A DNA stretch of 64,000 bases from Hemicordylus capensis (lineage: Eukaryota; Chordata; Lepidosauria; Squamata; Cordylidae): assembly GCF_027244095.1 (NCBI RefSeq), contig NC_069661.1:13340001-13404000 (forward strand). Direction: 5' to 3'. The translations under genes were made by a program, and so were the position numbers. The notes under the pieces were generated by a model. The model had not been told where the DNA came from and did no database searches. It was given only the letters and a program-made list of their open reading frames with translations. Position 1 is the first letter of the stretch. The number at the start of each line of letters is the position of its first letter. Positions 11,401 through 23,285 of this stretch are shown piece by piece.

Positions 11401-11499
11401 TACCACACATGCTAGTGATCCAAGCATGGGCATATACTAATTTCTGCATGCAAGTGAAGTGCTTTCCATATAGAAATGTTGTAATGTTTGGACCTCTAA

Positions 11500-13600
11500 T
11501 GAAAGGTACCACTAAGTCCAGGAGGATGCCAACATGGCTAACAGGTACCGTCAAGGAAGCCATAAAAGGGAAGAAGATGTCCTTCTGAAATTGGAAGGCC
11601 TGTCCAAATGAAGAGAACAGAAAGGATTGTTCCAATTCTGGAACACAAACTCTGGCAAAAGAAATGTAAGGTGACAACAAGGGAGGCAAAAAGAGAATTT
11701 GAGGAACATTTAGCTAAAAGCATCAAGGGGAATAACAAAAGCTTCTTTAAATACATTAGAAGCAGGAAACCTGCCAGGAAGGCAATTGGACCTTTAGACA
11801 ATGAGGGAGTGAAAGAGATTATTAAGGAAGATATGGAGGTTTCAGAGAAGCTAAATGAGTTCTTTGCATCTGTTTTCACGGAAGAGAATACTGAGCATAT
11901 ATCTGTTCCTGAACCAGGCTTTTCAGGGATGGAGGCTAAAGAACTGAGTCAGAAGTGACAAGAGATAATGTACTAAACTATCTGGAAAAACTAAAAATTA
12001 ACAAATCACTAGGGCTGGATGGCATCCATCCAAGAGTCCTTAAAGAACTCAAATGTGAAATTGCCGACCTTCTTGCTAAAATATATAACTTATTCCTGCA
12101 ATTGGGGTCTGTACCAGGGGACTGGAAGATAGCCAATGTAACACCAATTTCAGGGGTGATCTGGGAAATTGCAGGCCAGTTAGCTTAATGTCCGTTCCAG
12201 GCCAATTGATAGAAAGCATCCTCAAGAATAAAATTGTAAAGCACATAGAAGAACAGGCCCTGCTGGGAGAGAACCAGCATGGCTTCTGCAAAGGTAAATC
12301 TTGCCTCACTAACCTTTTGCAGTTCTTTGAGAGTGTCAACAAGTGTGTGGCTCAAAAGTGATCCAGTTGACATAGTATACCTGTACTTCCAAAAAGCATT
12401 CGACAAAGTTCCTCATCAAAGACTCCTGAGAAAACTTAGCGGTCATGGGATAAGGGGACAAGTACATGTATGGATTACTAACTGGTTGAAAGACAGGAAA
12501 CAGAGGGTAGGTATAAATGGAGAATTTTCACAATGGAGGGAAATAAGAAGTGGGGTCCCCCAGGGATCTGTACTGGGACCGGTGCTTTTTAATTTATTCA
12601 TAAATAATCTAGAAGCAGGGGTAAGCAGCAAGGTGGCCAAATTTGCAGATGATACCAAACTCTTCCAGGTAGTGAAATCAAAAACGGACTGTGAGCAGCT
12701 CCAAAACGATGTCTCCAAACTGGGTGAGTGGGTTACGAAGTGGCAAATGCGGTTCAATGTTGGCAAGTGTAAAGTGATGCACATTGGGACGAAAAACCCC
12801 AGCTTCAAGTATACGCTGATGGGATCTGAGCTGTCGATGACTGACCAGGAGAGGGATCTTGGTGTCATGGTGGACAGCTCGTTGAAAGTGTCAACTCAAT
12901 GTGTGGCAGCTATGAAAAAGACCAATTCCATGCTATGGATCATTAGGAAGGAGATTGAAAATAAAACTGCTAATATTGTAATGCCCTTATACAAAACTAT
13001 GGTGCAGCCACACCTGGAGCACTGCGTACAATTCTGGTCACCACATAAAAACACGGACATTGTAGAACTTATGAGGCAAGGCTACAACACCTGGGTCTAT
13101 TTAATTTAGAAAGAAGACAACTGCAGGGAGATGTGATAGAGGTCTATAAAATCATGTATGATGTGGAGAAAGTGGACAGAGAAATTCTTCTCCCTCTCAC
13201 ATAACACTAGAGCCAGGGGTCATCTCATGAAATTGATTGCCAGGAAATCTAGGACCAACAAACAGAAGTACTTTTTCACACAACACATAATCAGCTTGTG
13301 GAATTCTCTGCCACAAGATGTGGTGACAGCCAACAACCTGGATGGCTTTAAGAGTGGTTTCGATAACTTCATGGAGGAGAGGTCTATCATGGGCTACTAG
13401 TTGGAGGGCTACAGGTCCCCTCCAGCCTCAAAGGCAGGATGCCTGTGAGTACCAGTTGCAGGGGAGTAAGAACAGGAGAGAGGGCATGCACATACCTCTT
13501 GCCTGTGGGCTCCCCAGAGGCATCTGGTGGGCCACTGTGTGAAACAGGATGCTGGACTAGATGGGCCTTGGGTCTGATTCAGCCGGGCTGTTCTTATATT
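11500..13600 (+). mobile_element. CR1 LINE, long 5'-truncated copy
   Basis: Carries most of the CR1 reverse transcriptase in several broken frames: SFFKYIRSRKPARKAIGPL, LEKLKINKSLGLDGIHPRVL, FQKAFDKVPHQRLLRKL, REIRSGVPQGSVLGPVLFN, the catalytic FADD box at 12642-12653, and KWQMRFNVGKCKVMHIGTKN. The 3' UTR is typical (AAACAGGATGCTGGACTAGA) and ends in TTCTTAT. The endonuclease is missing. Frameshifts and stops show it is inactive. Confidence 0.9.
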
Positions 13601-14610
13601 GGAGCAGCTCTGACTCACTATCGCCAACTCCATTCATATTTGGGACTGGGGAAAGGCAGAACGTTTTCTTTCCCCAGATAATTGGCAGGCTACTGCTCCA
13701 TGAACAGTTCTTTTCCCCTTCCCCAAGTCTCTAAAACCAAATCTCAAAACCACCACCTCTCTCAATTGCTCCCGATCCACCTGGAAATATCCACCAACCT
13801 ACTCATCACCATCTACAGAGCATAGGGAAAACTTCATTTCCCCACAATATGTAACCTCCCTTATTAGAACACCACCTCAAGATGATGGCTTGCTTCTAGA
13901 AGGGCTGACCTTGCCGCCACCAAAATACCTGCTTTCCCCAAAGGCATTTCAAATCACCAATACATATCCCACAGTCGTTAATGACAACACTGCCAGTCAT
14001 GCATAACATCACACTCTATGGTTAGCATATTCAGGGGTTATCACAGGATCCTTTATTGGTGGTTGGATGTGTAACTTTCTGGTCCTTTTCTAATATTGTG
14101 ATTCTATGGAAGTGCCATTAGTTCCCTGTATCTTAGCAAAATAATGGGTAATTTTGTTCACTGTAAGCCTACTTTAATCCTAGCAGGGGCAGTTAAAAGA
14201 ATAGCTTTAGCATCTGTTCACCATTATGAACATATGCAGACAAGCTGTTAAAAAGCAGAGCTATCATATTACACAAAATAAAGCTGAGAATAAGGATAGG
14301 TTATTTTTTTAAAAGCAATTACTATTCCAATCAAATTTGACACTATAAAATCTGAGAATTGGTTTTGAAAACTCCAACTTTTACTGTATGAAATTTTAAA
14401 ATGAAGTCACAATAGCAAATAGAACAAGGTATCATTGCTTAAATGATACTTGGATGTTCTGCAGCACAGCCCTGTTGACCTTTGTGTGAATTAGCAAACA
14501 GGACTGACTCACTATGACAGAGTCTGAGTATAGTCCTAAACTTTATATATATAATTCTGAGTTGTGCATGTTAAAATAAATAAGCCTTGCATTTGTTTTC
14601 CCAAAAAAGA
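13601..14610. other. No gene recognised between CR1 and UTP3
   Basis: Moderately AT-rich unique-looking sequence, downstream of UTP3 on its strand. No exon, SINE or LINE identified. Confidence 0.4.
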
Positions 14611-14613
14611 AGA

Positions 14614-14619
14614 TTTATT
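14614..14619 (-). terminator. UTP3 poly(A) signal AATAAA
   Basis: TTTATT on the plus strand reads AATAAA on the coding strand, about 48 nt past the UTP3 stop codon. That implies a very short 3' UTR. Confidence 0.75.
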
Positions 14620-14666
14620 GAACTCACATTCACTGCTTTCAGCATGGGGGAAAAATGCAAAAATAA

Positions 14667-16133
14667 TCATTTAAGTTTAACACTCTTCTTAACTCCAGCA
14701 CGGATGCCAGACAGTTCGCCTCCGTATCTCTGTTCTTCTCTTCGGACCTCACGAACCTGGCCCTTCCGGCGAATCTTGGCTCGTCTGAATTTTTCACGAT
14801 GCTTGACTCTGGGATTACGATCAATCTTCTTCCTTTTGGGCATGAGGCCTTTATTCTTGACAATCTGATATGTTGCACCTCTCTTTTGATCTGGTACTTC
14901 CTCTCCCATAATTGATTCTTCCACAGCTTCCATTTCATCTTGTTTCCTCTTTTTCTTTAGTTTTATCTTTTCTTCCATCTCTCTATAATAATTCAGGGCA
15001 GCCTCCTCATCGAAATCTGAATCATCAGTAGGTTCTTCAGCAGTTTTACTGTTAGCAGTCTTATGAACTGTTTTAGGCTTGCTTTTATTGACAGGCTTTC
15101 TGACAAATACCATGGGCTGCTTTCTACCTTTCAGCCTTTCACTGTCATTATTATGGAATTCTTTAAGAAGCAGACGAACTTCTGGGGACAATTTTTGGTC
15201 CAGAATTCCCAATTCATTAATTATGTTTCTGTATGTCACAAGTCTTTCGATGACAGGATGGCCATGGACTGGAATTCTTTTTGCCTTCAGCACCAAATAA
15301 AAGCTGATGTTGCAACAATAATTTAAGTAGAGATGGTATTTGTTCTGCAAGTATTGGCTACCTTTCCCCTGTGGGATGACCCCATCTCTTATCATTTGCA
15401 TGAGGGGCTCCAATTCATCTCTGAGCTCAGTTAACTTGGCTTCAAAGTCCTGAATCAGCTCCAGCAGCTCAGGGGATTCCTTTTTTAACAGCCTCAGCTG
15501 CTCCTTTTTAGAAAGAGAGTGTAAATCTTTGGCAATTTTCCATCCTGAGTCTTTTTCACTTGGTTGCTCAGTTGCTGTGGCGTAGGCTTGCAGCAGATCC
15601 AAGCCATAGTCATCCTCACCCAGATTCTGTGCAAGCCGTTTCTGGATGGCCTGGGCTTCCTCTTCTTCCTCCTGCTCCTCAGCTTCAGCTTCCTCCTGAC
15701 TCTGCTTGGCTGCTTTGGAACGAGTGGCAGCCTTGCCATAGTCAGTGCCATAATACAACTGCTTCCGCTGACCCCAAGCAAATTCATGAGGGAGACCAGA
15801 GCCCCTATTACCGCCACCCTGCTGCTCTTCCAAGTCACTGTCCATGTCCAGCGGCTCGTCGTCTTCTTCAACATCATCATCTTCTTCTGCTTCTTCTTCC
15901 GTCTCGCTGTTCTCGGACAGCTGCAGACCCAGCACCTCCTCCACCTCCTCCTCACTGTCTTTCTCCTCCTCGCTGCCCAGGGCCGCCAACACCGCTTCCT
16001 CCAGCCGCTGCTCATGGAAATCGTCCGCCTCCTCGGTGACATTCAGCGCTCCCGGCTCCGGTTCCTCAATCTTTTCCTCCTGTGGCTCTGAAGCCCGCAG
16101 GCCCGGGGCGATCCGCCGCCGTGGCTTCCCCAT
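14667..16133 (-). CDS. UTP3: UTP3 (SAS10), small-subunit processome component
   Basis: UTP3/SAS10 acts in the nucleolus in the small-subunit processome that binds U3 snoRNA and processes pre-18S rRNA. This is a single uninterrupted frame of 488 residues. The human gene is also intronless and its protein is of similar length (about 480), so the copy looks complete and functional. The basic start MGKPRRRIAPGLR is followed by an acidic Glu/Asp tract (about residues 40-110), the conserved WGQRKQLYYGTDYG segment, and a central Sas10/Utp3/C1D domain with KESPELLELI and GHPVIERLVTYRN. The highly basic, nearly invariant C-terminal Sas10 domain is about residues 418-488 (DRNPRVKHREKFRRAK; GELSGIRAGVKKS). 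The first ATG is chosen because it aligns with the basic start of orthologues and lies just inside the promoter. It lies between presumed RUFY3 (same strand, downstream) and JCHAIN (opposite strand), as in other vertebrates. Confidence 0.97.
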   Translation of the reverse strand: MGKPRRRIAPGLRASEPQEEKIEEPEPGALNVTEEADDFHEQRLEEAVLAALGSEEEKDSEEEVEEVLGLQLSENSETEEEAEEDDDVEEDDEPLDMDSDLEEQQGGGNRGSGLPHEFAWGQRKQLYYGTDYGKAATRSKAAKQSQEEAEAEEQEEEEEAQAIQKRLAQNLGEDDYGLDLLQAYATATEQPSEKDSGWKIAKDLHSLSKKEQLRLLKKESPELLELIQDFEAKLTELRDELEPLMQMIRDGVIPQGKGSQYLQNKYHLYLNYCCNISFYLVLKAKRIPVHGHPVIERLVTYRNIINELGILDQKLSPEVRLLLKEFHNNDSERLKGRKQPMVFVRKPVNKSKPKTVHKTANSKTAEEPTDDSDFDEEAALNYYREMEEKIKLKKKRKQDEMEAVEESIMGEEVPDQKRGATYQIVKNKGLMPKRKKIDRNPRVKHREKFRRAKIRRKGQVREVRREEQRYGGELSGIRAGVKKSVKLK

Positions 16134-16520
16134 GATGCTGACGGAACGAGTAGGCCGGAAACCTCCGTTTGAAAGCGTGCGCCAGCTCCGCGCAAGCAGC
16201 AGTGCTCTTTCCTATTTCCGGGTCGAAGGTCAGTACAAACCACCAACTTGCTCCCTACTTCCGCTTTCAAAAAACGGGTGAGCCCTACTCCCTAATGCCC
16301 ACCTTTTGTTATTCCGAGCGGTAATCGATCATTAAATCCGCCCCTTATTGCTCCGAGCCCCTTTTAACGTAATTTCCAAATTATACACTGTACCGCTTCC
16401 GTCACGATTTCCCCCTCGGATTGGGAGGGCTACTGAAGCGTTTCCCATAAACTTCCGGTCCCTGAAAGTTGAATGAGCAACGCATTATTCTTTCCGCCCT
16501 ACTTCCGCTCTGATTTTTTT
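16134..16520 (-). promoter_or_regulatory. UTP3 promoter with repeated ETS-type motifs
   Basis: Within about 390 bp upstream of the UTP3 ATG the core TTCCG/CGGAA occurs at least six times, for example ATTTCCGGGTC, CTACTTCCGCTTT, CGCTTCCGTC, AACTTCCGGTCC and CTACTTCCGCTC. The stretch is GC-rich and has no TATA box. Clusters of ETS/GABP-like sites are common in promoters of ribosome-biogenesis genes. Binding is inferred, not shown. Confidence 0.6.
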
Positions 16521-16611
16521 AATAGCTAGAGAAAAGAGGGGGCTGTGTGTGAGGGTTAGGCTGCCTGTAGGAGGAGTGCTTGGATGATCAAGTGCGCATG
16601 TGCAGACCATA

Positions 16612-17551
16612 TGCTATGTTTCTCAACCACCGGTCCCTGGACCGCTGCCGGTCCCCAAAGGGTTGAGTGCCGGTCCCTGACTGGGAGTCAACCCCCCCCC
16701 CAACTGAAATCAAGGCACTCACTTCCTCAATTTTGCACATGGCATGGAAGAGGAAGAGTATCACGGAGGCATGGGACCCTTCTTGTGCCTTGCCTCCACG
16801 TGCTGCTGAGATCTTCCTACAGCTATCTTATTCCCTATCTTTACAGCTTCAAACTGTATGCGGTGCGGGGGCATGGAGGAAAAAGTATGGCAGTGGGCGC
16901 CACTTCAAGGGCTACTGGTTCTTGCATGCTCATTGTTTGCAGCCAAAGGTTGGTTGATTGAAACCCAGCTGCCTGTTGTGGTTGAGGCGTCTTGAGAGGG
17001 AACGCTGTTTCCCTCTTGCATCGGTGGGGCTTGCTTGTATGTTGTTTTCATTGGCCCCATGTAGCTTTTGAATTTTTCTAATGGCCCAACATCCCCTCTC
17101 CATTGAGTAATCACAAGCACCTCCACTCCAGACATACTGGAGACAAATTTGTTCACCCAGGCTTTTAAATTCAGGGGTTCTCAACCTTGGGTACCCAGAC
17201 GTTGGTGGACTTCTACTCCCATAATCCCCAGCCATAATGGCCAAATGCCATTGTTGTTGGGGGTTATGGGAGTTTAACTGAGGGACCCAAGGTTAAGAAC
17301 CCCTAATATTCCATGTTTGCAAAAGATTCCAAATTTAATTATTTCAATGCTTATATTATTTTCATTCTAAACTGCCCAGAGATGCAAGTTTTGGGCAGTA
17401 TAGAAGTCTGATAGATAGATAGACAGACAGACTTGAAACCCCTTTACTAACTGCTGGTCCGGGAAACTGCGCATGAAGAATGTAGCGGTCCTTGAAACTC
17501 TGCACGAAGAATTTAGCGGTCCTTGACTCCAAAAAGTTTGAGAAACACTGT
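16612..17551. mobile_element. hAT-like element with nested insertions
   Basis: The left end TTTCTCAACCACCGGTCC and the right end CAAAAAGTTTGAGAAACACTG with repeated TAGCGGTCCTTGA are imperfect inverted repeats like those of hAT MITEs. The interior holds an L2 tail (about 17135-17410) and a further fold-back MITE (17172-17310). Confidence 0.5.
17172..17310. mobile_element. hAT fold-back MITE (TTCTCAACCTTGGG family)
   Basis: CAGGGGTTCTCAACCTTGGG at the left and CCCAAGGTTAAGAACCCCT at the right, with CCCATAATCCCCAGCC palindromic inside. Inserted in an L2 tail. The target duplication is not clear. Confidence 0.7.
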
Positions 17552-17884
17552 ATATAGTGGTTCTTCATCATTATCATCGTCAGATTTATTATCAGTTTTA
17601 CTGGAGGATTATAGAAGCCACTTTAAAAGCAGTTATCAGAACAATCATTTATACTGCTTGATAGTACAATTATTAATATAAGGCGGTCCCTACTTATGTA
17701 TTCTTCCTTCAATCCATCGTCCCGACAAGACATACGTTTGTGTTAAGAAATACTTGTTACACATGTGCTAAATCTTATTAAGGTTGCACCCTGGCAACAT
17801 TATATTTGCTCTCACCAAAGAAAATCTCTGCTACAACGTTGATGTGATTTTGGTCTTAGACAAAGACTTTTCCATTTGCCTAGG

Positions 17885-18170
17885 GCATGCAGTTGCAATA
17901 AATAAATTTATTATTAATATACTGCTGCTCAGTAATAAAAAAATTGGAAAGCAGTTTACATAGCATAAAAGGAGTGAGGAAAAGAATGAGAAAATGACCC
18001 AAAGTGGCTGACATTCTAAAAAAACACAGTGGAGATCCCATCAGTCCCTTGGAAAGGATGCTGTGCTGGCTTAATGGAGACAGTTGCTCTCCCCCTTTTG
18101 AATAACCTATTAAGTAACCATCTTGAGACATTTGTATGAGGTGGTATATAACAGCCACCCCTTTAAAAGG
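17885..18170 (+). repeat. About 250-bp interspersed repeat, diverged copy
   Basis: Shares the order TTATA(C)TGC, CAGTTTACAT, GGATGCTGTGCTGG and AGTTGCTCTCCCCC with clearer copies at 24.8, 25.05, 43.5 and 56.5 kb. Confidence 0.5.
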
Positions 18171-18258
18171 GACTTCTTAGTGTCTAGTTCTTAACTGTTA
18201 TTTTTATGTTGATGTTATCACCTGAGGAGGCCACTGTCTCTATCATACAATGATATTT

Positions 18259-18541
18259 AGGAACATAGGAAACTGCCATATACTGAGTCAGACCATTGGT
18301 CTATCTAGCTCAGTATTGTCTTCACAGACTGGCAGCGGCTTCAGGAATCTCTCTCAGCCCTATCTTGGAGACGCCAGGGAGGGAACTTGAAACCTTCTGC
18401 TCTTCCCAGAGTGGCTTCATCCCCTGAGGGGAATACCTTGCAGTGCTCACACATCATGTCTCCCATTCAGATGCAACCAGGGCAGACCCTGCTTAGCTAA
18501 GGGGACAAGTCATGCTTGCTACCACAAGACCAGCTCTCCTC
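18259..18541 (-). mobile_element. 5S-headed SINE, near full length
   Basis: The minus strand reads GGTCTTGTGGTAGCAAGCAT, then TTAGCTAAGCAGGGTCTGCC and GGGAGAC-like box C, ending CAGTTTCCTATGTTCC. In this copy the tRNA-like box is replaced by GCCACTCTGGGAAGAGCAG. Confidence 0.8.
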
Positions 18542-19018
18542 TCCTGTGAGGATTTATTGTGAGGTTTTATTGCACTCCATTTTTTTACTTTTAGCTTTTA
18601 CTGTATGCAGCCCTTAGAGCCTTATGCTGGAGAGCAGCATTATTTGTAATAAAACTTGTAAGTGTTTTAAATAATTTGCTGTATAAATCAAAATATTTGA
18701 AGCAGTGGTAAAGCATACAGAATGAGGGATATATGCACGTGTTGCCATTGTCAGTGATCAACTGCTGATTGATTTCAGGATGTATTAAACCAGTATTTGT
18801 TTGTTTGTTTGTTTAGTCATTATTATTAATATTTTTTTAGCTTGTAGTGCTTTACAAATAATGAGAGGACAGGTTCCTATCCCCAGGGGTTTACAGTCCA
18901 GATATTGACACAAGGGAGATTTCAGAGGAAGGGGAAGGAAATGGAGGCCAGATAAGTGTGGGATAAGGTTTGTCTGCTCTTCAGAAGTGAAGGCTGCTCC
19001 AAATCCTAACAGGCATCA

Positions 19019-19410
19019 CTGAGAGCCAGTGTTGTGTAGTGGTTAGAGTATTGGACAAGGCCAAGGTAACCCATTCAGCCATGAATCTCTCTGGGTGCCT
19101 CCGGCCTGACTTACCTCACAGGGTTCTTGTGAGGATAACCAGAAGCATGTGAACCAGCGTGGTGTAGTGGTTAGCATGCTGGACTAGGACCGGGGAGACC
19201 TGAGTTCAAATCCCATTCAGCCATGATACTTGCTGGGTGACTCTGGGCCAGTCACTTCTCTCTCAGCCTAACCTACTTCACAGGGTTGTTGTGAAAGAGA
19301 AACTCAAGTATGTAGTACACCATTCTGGGCTCCTTGGAGGAAGAGCGGGATATACATGTAAAATTAATAATAATAATAATAATAATGATGATGATGATGA
19401 TGATGATTCT
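19019..19410 (+). mobile_element. Two Sauria-type SINEs in tandem
   Basis: A truncated copy (19019-19140) is followed by a full one (19151-19365). Each has A-box GTGTAGTGGTTAG, and the full copy has B-box GAGTTCAAATCCC, the phrase GGGCCAGTCACTTCTCTCTC and the end GAGCGGGATATACATG. An AAT/GAT repeat tail closes it (to 19407). Confidence 0.85.
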
Positions 19411-19786
19411 GCGATGATATCTATAACCATTGACAATAAAATTCAGCCATCCCAGGTCCTTGGGAAGGACTCGATGTCTGGATAAAACAAACCAGTCAAT
19501 AACACCTGTCTAACTGTGTAAACAAGAAATAATAATAATTAATAATTAATAATGTATACTGGTCTGGACTTCTTGGAAGAAGAATGGGATATAAATGTAG
19601 TAAATAAATAAATACTTAAATATTCCTATGCTAGCAAAGTATCATCTGTTGAACTCCTGCCTGACAAAAGCTTAGGAGACTTTCCTTGCCTTAGGGGTTT
19701 ATATCCTGGGGCCTGTGTGAATTCTCAGTGAAAGGTGGAAGTGTAATCAATAGTCCATATTCTCTCTACCATAATATATTTTCCAT

Positions 19787-19955
19787 AGGAACATAGGAAG
19801 CTGCCTTATACTGAGTCAGACCACTGGTCCATCCGACTCTCCAAGGCTTCAAGAAGGAGTCTTTCTCAGCCCTACCTGGAGATACTGCCAGGGATTGAAC
19901 CCGGGACCTTCTACATGCAAAGCAGATGCTGTACCACTGAGTTACATTCAATCCA
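19787..19955 (-). mobile_element. tRNA-type member of the 5S/tRNA SINE family
   Basis: The minus strand has TAACTCAGTGGTACAGCATC and GGTTCAATCCCTGGCAG boxes and the shared body ending AGGCAGCTTCCTATG, but no 5S head. Confidence 0.75.
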
Positions 19956-19959
19956 GGGA

Positions 19960-20735
19960 CTGTTTGGAGTATCTTTTTTATGTCTTCTTCTTTTCTTTTA
20001 AGATTGTGAGCTCCTTTGGAACAGGTAACCATTTTTTTAAACTTTGTGACCTTTAGCTGAAAAGCAATATATAATATTTTAAATAAATAAATTACATCAC
20101 AGAATCTTGTGGTACTTTAGGGACTATCAATTTTATCATAATCCTGCACCTGATGAAATGCATTGCAATCCCCAAGAGGTTATGTTACAATACATTTGTT
20201 AGTTGTTAAGGTGCCACAAGTCTCTTGGTTTTTGCTGCAAAAGATTTAACACAACCACCCCTCTGGTCCTCATTACATGTAATTAACTATGGTACCACAA
20301 GATGGAGACGGTTCCTAACAGCTTCAAAATCTATGAAGCTACTCTGCTGAGTCAAACCGTCAGTAACATCTACCATAACTGGCAGCAGCATTCCGTTTCA
20401 GCCAGGGGTTGTAAACCTGGACTAGGCTGACCCAGGGGGCTCAGTGGGGAAGATGAAAAACCCAAAAGAAACATCTTCTGTTGTAATCTCCACTCCCCAT
20501 TGGCTTGGATGTCAATGAATGGACTGCACAAGAGGACTCAAGATTCTAGCTACACTATCATTCCTCAGGTTCAGCTTACCTGGGGCTAATGGGAGGGGTT
20601 CAGATAAAGCCCTGCTCCCATGCACTTACTGAGATACTGGGCTATGCTGGTCTGAGGGGGAAGAGGAGGAGGAGGAGACAATGGCATTGCTTAATTACTG
20701 AGAGTATATGATTTATTATTTATTTATTTGTTACA
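19960..20735. other. No gene recognised
   Basis: A LINE/SINE tail near 20040-20095 (AAATAAATAAATTA); the rest is unassigned. Confidence 0.35.
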
Positions 20736-21550
20736 TTTATATCTCGCTCTTCTTGAAAGGCTCAGAGCTGCTCACAGCATTCTTTAGAATTAATCTGGGG
20801 GTGCTTCTGGATACAAACTGCTCCTTGGTGTCCCAGGTTGAGGCGGTGGCCAGAGGTGCTTTCTATCAGCTTCGGCTAATACGTGAGCTGTGTTCATTTC
20901 CTGAGATAAACGACCTCGGAACAATGGTACATATGCTGGTAACCTCCAGAGTGGATTACTGCAACATGCTCTGTGTGGGGCTGCCTTTGTACATAGTCCA
21001 GAAACTGCAGTTGATACAGAATGCGGCAGCCAGGTTGGTCTCTGGGTCATCTTGTAGAGACCATATTAGTATACTATAATTTAACCATATTATTCCTATG
21101 TCAAAAGAACTACACTGGCTACCAAAAGGTTTCTGGGCAAAATAGAAGGTGCTAGTTATAACCTATAAAGTCCTAAACAGCTTAGGCCCAGGGTGCTTAA
21201 GAGAATAGGGTGTTTAAGAGATGGGGCACTATGAGATGGGCCACTACTCAATGGCCCCATCGCCCATTGAGATCATCTGGAGCGGTTCATCTGCAGTTGC
21301 CACCAGCTCGACTAGTGGCTACACAAATATGGGCCCCGAGACTCTGGAATGAGCTTCCCGCTGAAATAAGAGTTTCCCCATCTCTGACAACTTTCAAAAA
21401 GTCTCTAAAGACACATTTATTCACCAAAGCTTTTTAACTAGTCTTGTGGTTTTAAATCGTTTCAGGGTTTTCATTTTATATCTGTTTTATGTTGTTGTAA
21501 ACTTCCCAGAGAGAGAAGTTTGGGATGGTCTACAAATCTGAAAAATAAAT
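20736..21550 (+). mobile_element. L2 LINE 3' portion
   Basis: Encodes the C-terminal L2 reverse-transcriptase tail: LGVLLDTNCSLVSQVEAVAR, FYQLRLIRELCSF, VTSRVDYCNMLCVGLP and LQLIQNAAARLVSG, then TFKKSLKTHLFTKAF, ending in an AAATAAATAG tail. 5'-truncated and broken. Confidence 0.88.
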
Positions 21551-21552
21551 AG

Positions 21553-22072
21553 ACAACTAGCAGACCCGGCGCACAGCATCTGCGCTACTAGTTTGTCGCT
21601 GCGCTTTCCTTCCCTGCCAGACGGGCACGGCGTGGCTCCGCCGCCCACCTCCTCTCACCTTTCCCTCCCCACCCACTTGCAGTGCTTTTCTTCTCCTCCG
21701 GGGGCAGCACGGCTCTGCCTCCTGCCCAGCTGGGCTCCTCTCAGCGGTGCAGCTCTACCTTTCTGGTGGGCCGGCTGGCTGGCCCACTTCCTCTCCCCCC
21801 ACACCCCACGCTTTCTGGCTTGTAGGCCAGCTGGAAAGCTAGCCTGCCCCCTCCTCCCACCCCCTCCTCCCGGTGGCCGGGCCAGGCCAGCCCATCACCT
21901 CCTCCCCTCGGCGGGTGGCAGGGGTGGCCTGCCACCAGCTCCTCCGATCGCTTGCTGCTGGCACCTCCTCCAATTGGCCGGCACAGCTCTGCCTACTGCC
22001 AAGCCGTCTCCTCACACAGTGATTTCCACCACGCATCCCCACGCATCTAGCTTAGAGAATTAAGTATATAGA
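21553..22072 (+). repeat. GC-cored repeat family, copy 5
   Basis: Starts AACTAGCAGACCCGGCGCAC then AGCATCTGCGCTACTAGTT, has a core of CT- and CCGG-rich DNA, and ends TAGAGAATTAAGTATATAGAT. It sits directly after an L2 tail. Confidence 0.6.
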
Positions 22073-22439
22073 TCCTGTCCCAAAAGGGCTCACAATCTTA
22101 AAAGAAAAAGAAGAAAAAATCAAATCAAACAAAAGTTAAAAATTGGGGTGGGGTGGGGTGGAAGTAGTCAGAGGGGAGGTCCAGAAGATAGGGTTGCAAA
22201 GAAGCCTATACCCCACTGCAGGGAGGACTGCCCTGCCTCTAAATAAAGCCATCATTGAGGCTCCAACGGTTGTGGAAGAATGTGTCTGTGGGGGCTAAGG
22301 ATCTGGGCAGGCTGGAGCCAAATGATTGTATCTCATTAAAGCACTCTGGTTTTGTGCATACCCATACCGCAGTCAGACTCCTTTCTTGCCGTGTGAAGCC
22401 CAAGCACTTCCCCAGACCTTTTGATGTGCATGAAGCAAC

Positions 22440-22550
22440 CCCCTTACACAGGAGGAGGTGCCCACAAAGGTCTTCCCCAGCCCTACCTAGTAATGGCAGG
22501 GATCAAACCTCATGCAAAGCAGATGCTCTGCCACCCATTTAATCATGGAG
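22440..22550 (-). mobile_element. Partial tRNA-type SINE
   Basis: Minus-strand TGGCAGAGCATCTGCTTTGC, then GGTTTGATCCCTGCC and CTAGGTAGGGCTGGGG; same family as 19787-19955. Confidence 0.6.
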
Positions 22551-22564
22551 CTAGTCTGTGGAGA

Positions 22565-23016
22565 GGAGAGCTGGTCTTGTGGTAGCAAGCATGACTTGTC
22601 CCTTTAGCTAAGCAGAGTCTTCCCTGGTTGCATATGAATGGGAGATTTGATGTGTGAGCACTGTAAGATCTTCCCCTTAGGACAGGCCTGCTCAGCTTAG
22701 CCCCCCCCCCAGCTGTTTTTGGACTACGGTTCCCATAATCCCCAGTCACAATGGCTGATAGCCAGGGGTTATGGGAGTTGTAGGCCAACATTCGCAGGAG
22801 GGCTAAAGTTGAGCAGCCCTGCCTTAGGGGATGGAGCCGCTCTGGGAAGAGTAGAGAGTTCCAAGTCCCCTCCCTGGCAGCATCTCCAATATAGGGCTGG
22901 GAGAGATGCCTGCCCGCAGCCTTGGAGAAGCTGCTGCTGCCAGTCTGTGTGGACAATACTGAGCTAGATGGACCTATGGTCTGACTCAGTAGATGGCAGC
23001 TTCCTATGTTCCTATT
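22565..23016 (+). mobile_element. 5S-headed SINE interrupted by a fold-back MITE
   Basis: The head (GAGCTGGTCTTGTGGTAGCA, then TTTAGCTAAGCAGAGTCTTC and TGAATGGGAGA) runs to about 22680. A MITE occupies about 22682-22828, and the SINE resumes at GGGGATGGAGCCGCTCTGGG and ends CAGCTTCCTATGTTCC. CCTTAGG is present on both sides of the MITE. Confidence 0.85.
22682..22828. mobile_element. hAT-like fold-back MITE inside SINE
   Basis: The arms CCTGCTCAGCTTAGCCC and GGGCTAAAGTTGAGCAG are inverted, with CCCATAATCCCCAGTCACA and its partner GGGGTTATGGGAGTTGT inside. It is flanked by a 7-bp CCTTAGG repeat. Confidence 0.75.
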
Positions 23017-23285
23017 AATAATGGACCGTTATGATTCAATTGAGCCTCCAAGTCCAAAGATATATTTCTGAGTAGCAGATCCTGGCAACAAGGAAAGGCC
23101 TTCACTTTCATGTCCTGCTTGGAGGCTTCACAGCAGCATCTGGCTGGAAAAAAATGCTGGACTAGAATGGCCTTGGACTGACTGACTGAAGCAATTCTTA
23201 GCAATGAATCAATGCCTTTAGAACTGCCACTCAGTTAATGGAATCTATCTAAGACAGTAATTGAATACATTTTAATTCATTAAGT

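Noticed and set aside
12279-13109. 276-residue frame as a host gene
   Set aside because: It is CR1 reverse transcriptase (GVPQGSVLGP, FADD) with frame breaks and a CR1 3' end.
15494-16281. Long frames overlapping UTP3 in other phases and on the other strand
   Set aside because: Shadows of the Glu/Asp- and Lys/Arg-rich UTP3 coding sequence.
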